In this document: piece by piece, positions 21,407-31,652 of the stretch | Layout: each line of letters opens with the position of its first letter | Position numbering within the stretch: the stretch's first letter is position 1 | Source: Mixia osmundae IAM 14324 | Taxonomy: Eukaryota; Basidiomycota; Mixiomycetes; Mixiales; Mixiaceae | Length of the DNA: 64,000 nucleotides | Assembly (NCBI RefSeq): GCF_000708205.1 | Contig: NW_014575560.1 | Span: 436,501 to 500,500, forward strand | Direction: 5' to 3' | Made by a program: the position numbers and the translations under genes | The notes under the pieces: generated by a model | The model's input: the letters and a program-made list of their open reading frames with translations, nothing else | The model's database searches: none | Told to the model about the DNA's origin: nothing

Positions 21407-22541
21407 TCACCATAGTAGATACGCTGTCAGAGCGGCCGTTCCCGAGGTTCCCTTGAGGATGTCTTGATTCTGAACGAGGCGTAATTCGACGGCCCGTAAA
21501 CGTCGGATGCGGTGCTCGATCGTTTCATTGGAGGAAGCGAGCAAGCGCGAAGCGTCCCCGCCGACGCGTTGTAGTGCATAGCGTTGGGTCGCTCTGATGA
21601 TGCCTTGCAATTGCTCGATGGATCGTCTGGCAGCGAAAGCTAGCGGTGATACTTCACAGTCGACAGGCTTGGCTTGGACCACATTGGCCAGTCTGGAAAG
21701 CATGAGTGCCGAGAAGAGATCGCCCACGCCTTCGTAGTGCTCGTCTAGCTTCTCAAAAGGAATCATGAATCGCTTGGTGTCCTGGTCCGCGCAGCACGTC
21801 GAGCCTGCACAGACCAGCCACTCTGTGTTGCCGTTCGATGCCACATCAGGCAGAGCGCTGACAGGCAGAGGGACGGATGAGATGACGATGTGAGGCAAGT
21901 GATATTGGTCGTGAAAGGCATCCAAGGCTTGCCGGAGCGTGTGCAAGTCGACTATCTTGATGCCGGTAAGGACTTCCGCTTCGAAGTGGTTGGGTGTCGC
22001 GCATGTAGCTTTGGGCAGGATAGCCTTATAGATGGGGATGACTTCGTCGCTCACGTACAGCTTGCCATCGTCGCCCATGACGGGGTCGAGCAGATCTGTC
22101 ATAGGGGTTCACTTCAGCCACAGGATACGCGCTTCCATAGAGAGGCAGGCAGTCGTACAGATGAAGTCTGGGTTGGATGCTCTGAGCTGGTCGATCGAGT
22201 CGCTCACTGCTTGCAGGACGGCTGCACCGGGGATGTAGCCCGTGAGGAGGTGGGTGTAGTCGCATAGATTGTTCTGCTTGAGAGAAGTCCATATGTCTTC
22301 AAAGGCATCGACACTGATCTTCTCGCCTCCCCAGCGACTATAGCCTGCAGAAGACCGTCGGATGAGCAGGGCAGCCCATGCAACAAGCGCCTTACTGACC
22401 TGTGTGATTTGAAAAATTGACCACATTGATGGCATCCACTTCAAGGCCGGCCAGCTGCAGCGGCAGGACAGCCGAGCGATTGCCGACGTAGCCATGCGTC
22501 ACATGTGACTGTATTGACAGTACACGATGCTCTGCCGCCAT
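21407..22541 (-). CDS. BUD16: Pyridoxal kinase
   Basis: ATG at 22541 opens [20 protein letters not shown], the standard pyridoxal-kinase N-terminus with the substrate-binding SxVxxGYVGN motif, followed by [15 protein letters not shown] second exon has [20 protein letters not shown]. The third, from about 22095, includes [27 protein letters not shown] and the ATP/anion-hole loop [15 protein letters not shown], where GVGD carries the catalytic Asp. The enzyme phosphorylates pyridoxal, pyridoxine and pyridoxamine in the cytosol for PLP salvage. The last 15 codons before the stop at 21407 ([15 protein letters not shown]) do not look like the family end, and a further 3' intron is possible. Confidence 0.9.
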
Positions 22542-22650
22542 ACATGTCGAGCCCGGTCGGCGCTAGTCGGCGAGCAAAGGCACAAAACTCGGCGCGACTC
22601 AGCTAGCTTAGCTGAAGGCAGGCAGAGCATCCCTGTCACATCTCACGAGC

Positions 22651-23694
22651 ATGGCATGGCGCGAATACCTCAACAGATCCTTCGATGTCTTCAAGAGTCG
22701 CTCGGTCGCACGTCTGTCCACGTCACAGCTCGTCTCTGAACGAATCGCTGACGGTCTGAGCAGTGACGCGAATGGATCCGCTCGGGACAAGCCAGAAGGT
22801 TCAGATGACGATGGCCACGCTGCGTAGTCCGGACGATCTACGGAGCTTTGCACTCGGCGCAGATTCAGACATAGGGGGGCACTCCACGGCCCACCTCGAC
22901 CTCGATGCGGACGGCAAAGGTGCGCACATCGGCGTGAGCTCTGGCGCCGGACAGTGACACGTCTACAAAGGACGGTTCAGCGGATCGTTGAGCTCAAAAG
23001 TCCCGCAAGGACTCAAGCTGGGCGGCAGTGAGATCAACAGGACAGGGTATGCCGGTTTCAGGACAAAGGTTCGCCATCATCGCTCCGGACATGTGAGTAT
23101 TGCTGACTGAGCAGCAGTCACGGCCGTCTATCTTTGGCATACAGACATGGGACACCTCATTGCACCAATTTCTCAAGCTACGGCTGCGCAACTCTGGCGA
23201 TTCGATGCGGTACTTTGTCAACCTGCAGACCGACGGGCCTGGCAAGCGCTGATCTGACATGTGACGAGAACCCTATGCTAACAGAGCAAACAGTACAAAG
23301 CGATCTGTTCCAACACAGACTGATACTAGGCGAAGTGGGCAAATGGGAGGATGTGCTGGTGCGTTGACAGGTCTACAGGCGGTCAAGGCTAACGCGCGCG
23401 ACTTAGGTCGCATTCGATCACTTCACGCTCATCAATTCCGGCGATCTGTCCGAGACCCAGATCAGTATGATGCGAGAGAAGATCAGAACAGTAGGCATCT
23501 CCGTACTCGGCCCGGCAGAGGGCGATTACGAGCTCGGCATCGAGTCCTTTGAAGCCGTCAATAGCAATGACGCCGAGCTCTTATTACAGCAAGATGAGAA
23601 AGTAGCCGAGCGGCTCACTGCTGGAACGACAGTGGATAGCAGAACAGTGGTCGAAATCCCCGCAGGCGATCCTACCGCCCGTCAATGGAACTGA
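22651..23694 (+). CDS. CIA30: Mitochondrial complex I assembly factor CIA30/NDUFAF1
   Basis: ATG at 22651 gives a basic, Ser-rich leader (MAWREYLNRSFDVFKSRSVA) suited to mitochondrial import. The CIA30 domain follows: LRSPDDLRSFALGADSDIGG, HLDLDADGKG, FKGRFSGSLSS, the RTGYAGFRTK turn, IFGIQTWDTS, LKLRLRNSGDSMRYFVNLQT, LFQHRLILGEVGKWEDVLV and the C-terminal TVGISVLGPAEGDYELGIES. The protein helps assemble the membrane arm of respiratory complex I. Its presence implies that this fungus keeps complex I. At least four short introns are needed; the coding sequence ends at 23694. Confidence 0.88.
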
Positions 23695-24059
23695 TCTGTA
23701 CGGTGCCCAGACCGATTGACATTGTTGTGACATATACTGTATCACGTGATGAGTTGACATCTGTTCTCAGTGCGTCGTGCGCACTCAGCTCGCAACTGAT
23801 CCGACGGCACAACATCCAAACGCAGGCTCGTCGCTCGCATAGAGGTCAGTATATACTTCGCTGAGGTTACACCAGTGGGCTACTCGGCTAGCTCACGCAT
23901 TGTGACTGTTTTGCTGATGTTGCGTTTTCTACAGAGACCGCCGCCAGGGACGATCACGGTCGAGCGATAGGCCTCTGCTGCTCTCGGTAAGACGGACTCG
24001 CCTACGCACTGCATCAGACGTCAATTGTGTAGACGGTAAAGCTTGACATTGCTGTCAAC
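23695..24059. promoter_or_regulatory. Intergenic region upstream of the cyclin gene
   Basis: Between the CIA30 stop and the cyclin ATG. I see no gene. A GTCAGT at about 23844 and a TTTTCTACAG at about 23925-23934 could bound a 5'-UTR intron of the cyclin gene. This is weak evidence. Confidence 0.35.
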
Positions 24060-26105
24060 ATGTCGAAAGTGAGCTGCATCTGTCCTTTCGTGCAACCAAC
24101 CGGGCTGAACGGCTCTACGCACGCAGAGTCGCTCACAGAGGATCGCCTCTGTCGATGAGAATGCTCAGCATCTGATCAGCAAGCAACATGCAGGCCTAGA
24201 ACTCAAATCGACGAAATCACTTTCGCTCAACAACATGGCCGCATTGTCCAATGGCGGCCTACATCGAGTCGCAAAGGACAACAGCACCAAAGCAGACAAC
24301 GGCGCACCCCCTGCGAAACAACGTCGTATACTGGGCGATGTGAGCAATGTCGTCAACAAGGTCAGTCTCCCTTCCCCTGGCGGTCGCGTCATCCCTGCCG
24401 CATACATTTGCTGATACATGCCCGTTCGAACCCACAGAGAACTGCAGACCGAGCCTCAAAGGACAAAGAGAGTCTCAAGGGTACCAGCCGGTCTCGAACA
24501 GCTTCAGCCTCCTCTGCTATCTCCGTCGCGCAACCTGGTCATGTCAAAACAAACAGTCAATCTGGCATCGTCACCGCGAGAGCCGTCAACCGTCCTGCGC
24601 TGACCAACAAAGCTTCTTCCGCCTCACTCAAGTCTCAACGATCGAGGCAAGCTTCTGCCGGTCCTGCGACTTCTCAGTGGATCGACGAAAACGCGAGTGT
24701 GGACGAGAACAGCGTCTTGCCTTCGTCTACCCATGGACTACAAGCGCCTTTGCGCGGACTCGGACTCGCCGGCTCACCAGAGCAAGAGACAGTGGCCATG
24801 TCCGGTCTCGAGCGACTCGTCGATGACGAGGGACACGTTCATTACCTCAACGCAGACGGCCAGGAGCAAGACGGACCACACCGACAGACTCTACCGCCTA
24901 TCAGCGACATCAGCGTGGACGCCATCGAGCTCAGTGCACAGAGCGACAAGATCAGACCACAGCTCGCCACGTCGCTTTCGGACGTAGATGAAGGCCTCTC
25001 GTCACAGCCGACCGCAAAAAGCTCTACCCGACTGTCTGAACGAAGTCAACAGGACTGGCTCATGCTCACTCTTGACGAGCAAATCGATGCCGAAGCCGAA
25101 ATTGAAGCCATCCGCGCAGACTTTCACGACGAGAACGATCCCAACGATATCATGATGGTGGGCGAGTACTCTGATTCGATCTTCGAGTACATGGCAGAGC
25201 TCGAGGTAAGGCATCGACCGCTTCTATAACATGAAAAGCTGATCGCGACACATGCAGATCTCCGCCATGCCAGCGCACGACTACATGAACAATCAGAACG
25301 ACTTGGACTGGACGATGCGCGCCACGCTTATCGACTGGCTCTCGCAAGTCCACATGCGCTACCACATGCTTCCCGAGACGCTCTTCATCGCGCTCAACAT
25401 GATCGACCGCTTCCTCACCAAGCGCTGCGTGTCGCTCGACAAGCTACAACTCCTCGGCGTCACTGCCATGTTCGTCGCTGCAAAGTACGAAGAAATTATG
25501 GCGCCAGGGTAAGTCTGCGCATGACAGCTAAGTCGGCGGAAGCTCATATCTACTGCAGTGTCGACGAATTCGTCCACATGACCCAGAACTCTTTCTCTCG
25601 CGATGAGATCCTGAAGGGCGAGCGCATCATTCTCAGCACGCTCGAATTCAACATCTCCTGCTATTGCACGCCCTACAGCTGGGTGCGCAAGATCAGCAAA
25701 GCAGATGATTACGAGATCGAGACAAGGACGATGTCGAAGTACCTCATGGAAGTCACCATGCTCGATCATCGCTTCCTCAAGGCAAAGGCTTCACAAATCG
25801 CTGCAGTCAGCATGTACCTCGCTCGACGCATGCTCGGCGGCGACTGGGTGCGTACCATCTAAGTTTGAGCCATGCGTTGGCTGATAATTCCAATGCAGAA
25901 TGAGGCATTCATCTTCTATGCTGGCTATACCGAGTCTCAGCTCAAGGTGCCAACAGACTGGCTCATCGAGAATCTCCGCGATACCACCATGGAGTCCCGA
26001 TTCGTCTACCAAAAGTACTCGTCACGCAAGTTCATGAAGGCCAGCTTGTTCGCCGCGCAATGGGTCAAGGAACTCATCGAGCCAGCGACGCCTTCATCAC
26101 AATAG
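24060..26105 (+). CDS. B-type mitotic cyclin
   Basis: A three-codon first exon (ATG 24060, MSK) has a GTGAGC donor; the second exon starts near 24127 (SRSQRIASVDENAQHLISKQ). It contains a perfect destruction box RRILGDVSN (RxxLxxxxN) just before the second intron. The long N-terminus is Ser-rich. The cyclin box begins YMNNQNDLDWTMRATLIDWL (exon from about 25258) and continues VHMRYHMLPETLFIALNMID and VTAMFVAAKYEEI; the C-terminal cyclin fold follows (FVHMTQNSFSRDEILKGERI, YLARRMLGGDW, YTESQLKVPTDWL). It ends at 26105. It activates CDK1 for G2/M entry and is degraded by APC/C through the D-box. A cyclin-B identity, rather than A type, rests on overall layout. Five introns are present. Confidence 0.92.
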
Positions 26106-26821
26106 ACGTCACCATTCGTTTTACGACCTAATCACCGCAGCTTTCGTTTTCGAAGCAATGATACCCTTTACCAAGCAGTATGATACCCCTTCGGCCTTTC
26201 TGACAGGGCCGATCTTCGACATGTGTCGATCTCAGCAGTCGAAGAGAGTTTACTTCTTGCGCGCGCAGCAGGATATTCATTCGCATATATACCCCTTGTG
26301 CCTCTCGAGAGGTCGGTCCTCCGGGCCCTAGATAGCCCTATGCAATCAGTCGCATCCAAATTAAGAATATCAGAGTTTTGAGTTTTCAGAGTTTGACATC
26401 GCGGGAAACGTCAAATGAGCGCGTGAGATTTGCGAGACTCGTTTGCGATCGGCACTAGCGACGACATGCTCAAGACTAGCAGAATGGTCTCTGATGGGGT
26501 CACTGCGCCGACCTTTCGGGCGCTGGTCGGCGACCATCTCCTCCTGCTGCACCTCGCTCCCAGCACAACGAACGAAAGCCTCCAGACGCCCGTACTCCGA
26601 CGGACTGCGTCTACCATCCTGGCGCAGGCTCAGTCTCTTCGGCAGCCGGCGTGGCGGACTCTGTCAGAGACCGGCAGGGCGCACCAACTAGCATAGCCGC
26701 CGGGTCGCGGTGCACCGACGCTCTCACGGACCTTGTCCGACGTCAGGCGGTCTAGTCTGCCGGCCATAGACCCGGTCGTTCGCCGTCACCGCTGCTCACC
26801 ACTGCCTGAGAGCTGCCGTTG
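26106..26821. other. Region upstream of the arrestin gene, possible 5' exons
   Basis: About 700 bp between the cyclin stop and the first confident arrestin ATG. The part at 26443-26800 is protein-like in several frames (for example ADLSGAGRRPSPPAAPRSQH and PTLSRTLSDVRRSSLPAIDP), with Ser/Pro/Arg bias as in disordered N-termini of alpha-arrestins. I could not find a splice path that joins them convincingly, so no exon is called. 26106-26400 shows nothing. Confidence 0.35.
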
Positions 26822-28499
26822 ATGGTCGTGATCACATTGTTGCCACGAGATGGCATCGTGCCTCAGCCCGAACCTGCGACCGAGCTTGTGTTTGGCGACA
26901 ATTTCTTGCCAGCTCAGGCCGGCTCGAGCTCGCGCAATATTGTGAGCCCGAGCAAGACATACCCATCTACTGGCAAGCTAGGCAAGACTGATGTCACCGT
27001 TCACGGTGTTCTCAAGATCTCACTCGAAGAGGTGTGACATGCGCTGAGCGAGTGTCGATCGAGCTAAATCCGCCTTTGCAGGATCACAAGCCGCTCAAGC
27101 AGGCAACGGCAATCATTGTCAGAATACGGTGCTACGAGTCAGACGGGCAAGGTGTGGGATCGCTCAGGACGGCCCAGACGAGGGTACTGCACGAGACTGC
27201 CACGACGCTCTGGCGTCCTCCCATGAACAGTGCGGAGGGCCACGTGGGCGTCTTCGAAAAGGCTTTCAAGCTCACCATGCCTGTTGGCGCTTTGCACGAG
27301 ACGCGCGACGGACGACCGTGCAGCACTGTCGTCTTCAAATCGTGGCGTGTCTGGTGGGCTATCGAAGGAGGTGAGCCCGCTAGCGTGCGTGTGCGTTAGT
27401 CCAACCAGCCTGACGTGGCGTGACAGTCATCACGCATCGTCCGCATGCAATCTATGGCTCAGCGCTGATCAAGTCGCATCCGCTCGGCCTGGTCAACTAC
27501 GCGCCACCGGTTACGCGCAATACTCTCACATGGTCATCTAGATCGATACGCTCACGACCGAAGGAGCCCATTGACTACAGTTTCGTCACGGCCGCGCCCT
27601 ACTTGGGCCAAGGCGATCCCATTGCGTTCCGATGTTCACTGCAGCGATCGATGTCTGATCATCGCTCCGATTTCAAGCGTGTCACAATCGAAATCACGCG
27701 TGAGCTGCTTGTGTCTCGCTCCTTGGAGCGGCAGCCCCGAAAGCGCAGCATACCTAGCGAGACCGCTCGCCTCGAAACAGAGACCCGGTCTCAGTCTCTG
27801 CCGATAATCCATCTCGTCTCGCCCGATTCGAAGATCTCACGCGATGTCTCGACGGTGCTGACAATCCACATGGCTGCCGAAGAGATGGAATTTGACACGA
27901 ATGGTGCCTGGACCGGTCAGATAGTAGCCAAGATGCCAACGTCCCGACCGGGTCATTACTCGATCGGCGAGACCACGGCAACGGCGCTCGCCAGCGTGCG
28001 CTTCTTCGTCAATATCTCGCTGCACTTTCGGAGTAGACAGACAGCTACCATCAAGCTACCACCCCGCGAGATTTTCGTCGTCTCACCCGCGGCGAGTGTC
28101 GCCCCTCCTCTTTTGGCAGGTCCGTCGGCCGAGACTGTGCCGGTGTTGCGACAGTCGCCCGTCAAACGCCGACGACCCTGTGCGACAGCGAGAGATTCTT
28201 GCTGCTCCGACACAGTGAGCTGTCCAAGCACGGTCGATTTCAGCGGATTCAGTTTACAAGCTCATCAGACGACCAACGCGACCCATCTGTTAGCGCCTGA
28301 CGATCATGCTGCCAGTCCACCTCTGTCAAACTCGAGCACGTCATCAGACCTCACATCATCACCTGCAACGCCCGACTCTGCGCTCTCTTGTGCATCTGTC
28401 TCGCCCAAAGACATGCGCAGAACGTCAGAAACGCCTTCACTGACGCCCTCATTCACATCCGCACTTAGCCGCAAGCTCAAATTCTTCCGTAGCAGTTGA
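26822..28499 (+). CDS. Alpha-arrestin (LDB19-like arrestin-domain protein)
   Basis: The first safe ATG is at 26822 (MVVITLLPRDGIVPQPEPAT); the real start may lie upstream. Two introns are clear: GTGTGA...TTTGCAG joins VHGVLKISLEE to DHKPLKQATAIIVRIRCYES, and GTGAGC...GTGACAG joins WRVWWAIEG to VITHRPHAIYGSALI. The N-arrestin part covers about residues 1-190 and the C-arrestin part continues through LGQGDPIAFRCSLQ and FKRVTIEITRELLV to about residue 390. The last 130 residues are disordered, Ser/Pro-rich and end KLKFFRSS. Fungal arrestins of this group recruit Rsp5-type ubiquitin ligases to plasma-membrane transporters. I do not see a clear PPxY motif in the part read, which is odd for an adaptor. 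Confidence 0.75.
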
Positions 28500-28538
28500 T
28501 GAGAAACACCATGTTGTTGTACAGTTTGTGTATGCGTT

Positions 28539-29397
28539 TCATGTCCGCTTAGTGGCTCGTATGACCCAGAGTGGATCGCTTGAACCCCAGCCTTCCTTTG
28601 GTATCACAGTGACGATCTCGACGTTGGCAAATATCGGGTCACCTTGCGAATTGGTGGCAAAGTGCAGGTAGTCTGCTACCATCTGGCATCGTTCATCCTC
28701 TGAGATGCGCAGCCATCGCCCGACAACCTGCTGTGGGTCAGCACCAGCTGGCTTGCATCTGAAGCAAGATGGAGATGAGACGCACTTTGGTGGCAAACAT
28801 GCGATTCGAGAATGCGAGATGCACAGATGAGCCTTTCTTGAGCAGTCGGCCGATCTCTCTCAGGATCTCCCGCGGTCGTACGAGGTAGTCGATCGATACT
28901 GAGCAGATCGCAGCGTCAAAGCTCTCGTTCTCTGCTGTCTCGACGGGCAGGGATGCATCTTGATTGAGATCCTTGACAAGCCACCGGCTGAGCTGCTCAT
29001 TGGCAGCTAGCTCTCGCGCGTTCATACCCAGCCCGAGTACATGGTACTGCTTCTTGTCGTCTAGCCGCGCAGGTAGGTGGGAGACCCAGGAGGAACAGAG
29101 GTCGAGCACTTTGATAGCGCTGAGAGGTGTTGCGCTCTTGCTGGGCAGAACATCGTCGTAGTATGCAGCTAGAGCAGCCCGACAGCCGTCATCAATATGG
29201 TGCACGAGCCGAGGTGGAGCGTAGAATTCCAGATCGGATGACTCGTCTATCCGCTGGAAATCAGCATCGGAGTACGGCCATCGAGACGGGCAATCGGGCT
29301 GTCTGACCCGTGTGCGCCAGTCTGATCCTGTTGACATGGGTCGAGCACTGAAGACGCTGCCGATCAGACTGGCTCGGAGTGCGCTTCGGCCGAGCAT
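28539..29397 (-). CDS. Mitochondrial SAM-dependent methyltransferase
   Basis: The frame opens at 29472 on a GTG; the first ATG is 29397 (MLGRSALRASLIGSVFSARP), giving a basic amphipathic leader suited to mitochondrial import. The Rossmann methyltransferase core shows IKVLDLCSSWVSHLP (motif I, although the usual GxGxG glycines are replaced by CSSW), YHVLGLGMNARELAAN (motif II), ESFDAAICSVSIDYLVRP (motif IV) and LREIGRLLKKGSSVHLAFSN (motif V). One intron (GTGCGT donor near 28784, acceptor ACCCACAG) joins RMFATK to QVVGRWLRISEDERC. The DLCSSWxSHLP form is shared with a conserved family of uncharacterised organellar and bacterial methyltransferases. The substrate is unknown. Confidence 0.78.
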
Positions 29398-29520
29398 GCG
29401 CCGAGTCCTGAGCGACGGAGACAGACATCGGCGACAAGCTGCAAGGCGCGACTTGTCCGTCTCGCCTGTCACGTCTGTCGCCGAACAAGCGCCGCTTCGT
29501 TGAGGGAGTTCCGCGGTCGC

Positions 29521-31544
29521 ATGGAGTTTGCAACAGCCATCCCTGATCAGTTTGTGCCCCTCTCATCCTACCTCGGCCAGCACAACGCTTTTTTGGGCGA
29601 CGTCGCTGGCTTCTACCAAGCTCGAGCTGTGCTGGAACGCGAGTTTGCCGGCAAACTGACGGCGCTCGTCAGAGACGCTCAGAAGAGACGGGCCCGCAAG
29701 GCGAGCGCGCTCATCGTCGGAGAGCAACCCTCTCGGCGAGATGACGGGGGCGCAATCAGCTCGACGGACCAAGCTTGGGCGAGGATACTGAGCGAGACGG
29801 AGGAACTAGCGCTCGATCGCTCAAAGCTGGGCGATTCGCTCGACAGGGATGTCGTCAGCGCACTCTCGACAGCAGAGAAACGATCAGAGGACTCTCGCAA
29901 GCGTCACGAAGCATTTCATGCGAAAGCGCTAGCCCAGAGGGATAAGGTATACGCAGCGCGGACGAAAGCAAAGGCAACATATGATGATGCTTGCGCTGTT
30001 GTCGAAGGCTTCAGGCAGAAAGCCGAGCTTGCAAAAGACGAACGGCGTTCAGACAAAGCTGCGAGACAGTACGAGCTAGCTACGCTGGACATGGCCAATA
30101 CCAAAAATGCGTACATCGTCGCCATTGCCGTCGCCAACGCTGCCAAGGACCAATTCTTCACGACTGACTTGCCATCAATGCACAACCATCTACAAGCGTT
30201 ATGGAACACGAACATTGCCCTCCTGATCCAGGCACTCGAGCGTGTGTCCGCGCTGGATCAGAAATACTTGTCGGACAGCACGCGACACCAGATCCAAATC
30301 TCGCAGGCAGTCGAGTCAATCGACGTCACGGCAGATCAGGGCACGTACGCCTCCTACAATACCCGACCGTTCACCATACCGGCCAACATCACATTCGAAG
30401 CCTGTCCGATATGGCACGATACCGATTTCCTCGTCGTCCAGGACGAGCCGCGCACTGTACTGCAGAACAAATTCATGAGAAGCCGGGCCACGCTCGAGGA
30501 TCTGAAGCCAAAAGCTTCAAGCAAGAAGCGAGAAGTGACAGGCGCAGTCAAAACAAAAGACACTTATCTTGCGAAGCCATCACTCGGCAACCTGTCAGAT
30601 GCGATGGAAAGCTATCTCGATATATCTCGACAGGTCATCACGCTCGAAGCCGAGGTGGCCGCCCTACAGGCTGAGGTCGATACCATCGGCAAGGCACTTG
30701 GCGGTGATCACGGCAAAGGCAAGCAACATGCCTGGAAGCCTTCGGCCCTGACCAGCCGCTCCTCTTGCTCCGTCTGCGGACACTCCGTCGTCGGTCTACA
30801 GAAGCACGGACTGACATGCAGAGAATGCGGTCTCGCTTGTCACAAGGCTTGTGAGATCAAGATGCCTGCGGCCTGCGGAGACACTACCGCCACCTCATCC
30901 CGGGCGGATCTGTCGAGGACCTCCTCGGTCATCTCACAAGAAGGCAAAGCGCCTAGTCTCAAGCGTATGTGTATCTCACGACACATGTCCGCTCCCTGAT
31001 ACGTTATGCAGGCTTCAGCTCTACAAGTACAGCGTCAGGGAGGCCACTGTCTGGCGTGTCCGAACAGTCTACAGCCCAGTTCGGTAATGCTACAGCGCAG
31101 TTTGACTATTCGGGACGTTCGGCCATGGAACTATCTGTACAAGGTACGGTCCTGTCTCTGCAAGAGATGTCGTCTGAGATGTTTGCAGCGGGCGAACGCG
31201 TACGATACATCAGAGATGAAGCAGAAGGATGGGCGAGAGTCGCCAATGCGCAAGGAGCAGAAGGCGCCGTGCCTACTTCATACCTCAAGCAAGACGCGAC
31301 GTCCAATGGCGTAAGCAAGCGAGCCTCGAGCATTGCGCCACCGCGTCCATCTAGCTCCTCGACCCGAAGCGCCACGAAGCAAGCAAAAGCGATGTATGAT
31401 TACACTGCAGCTTCGCCTGCTGAAGTCACGATACGCGAAGGCGATACACTCGAGCTCACTGGCAAGGCGATCGATGAGGGGTGGACTGAGGTAACCTTGC
31501 GCGGCCAGACTGGCGCAGTGCCGACTTCATATCTCGCCCTATAG
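29521..31544 (+). CDS. BZZ1: F-BAR/C1/SH3 actin regulator Bzz1
   Basis: The frame opens at 29500 with TTG; the ATG at 29521 (MEFATAIPDQFVPLSSYLGQ) fits the F-BAR N-terminus. Residues 1-250 form the F-BAR/FCH membrane-bending domain, followed by coiled coil (DISRQVITLEAEVAALQAEV). Around residues 405-455 there is a C1 zinc finger (HAWKPSALTSRSSCSVCGH ... CRECGLACHKACE). A single intron near 30964-31012 leads into two SH3 domains (TAQFDYSGRSAMELSVQ and AKAMYDYTAASPAEVTIREG, each ending GAVPTSYL). F-BAR plus C1 plus two SH3 is the Bzz1 layout; the protein recruits WASP/Las17 to endocytic actin patches. The length is normal. Confidence 0.92.
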
Positions 31545-31652
31545 CCTCAATGACATGTCCCTTGTTTGTATGTGATGACACGTGTGATTTCGCAAAAAGC
31601 CAGTCCAGCCGCGCAGCCTCAGCCCAGTTCTTGAGCCCGGTCCTCAGGGACA

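Noticed and set aside
29500-29520. Bzz1 start at 29500
   Set aside because: The codon is TTG and the added residues do not match the F-BAR N-terminus; ATG at 29521 does.
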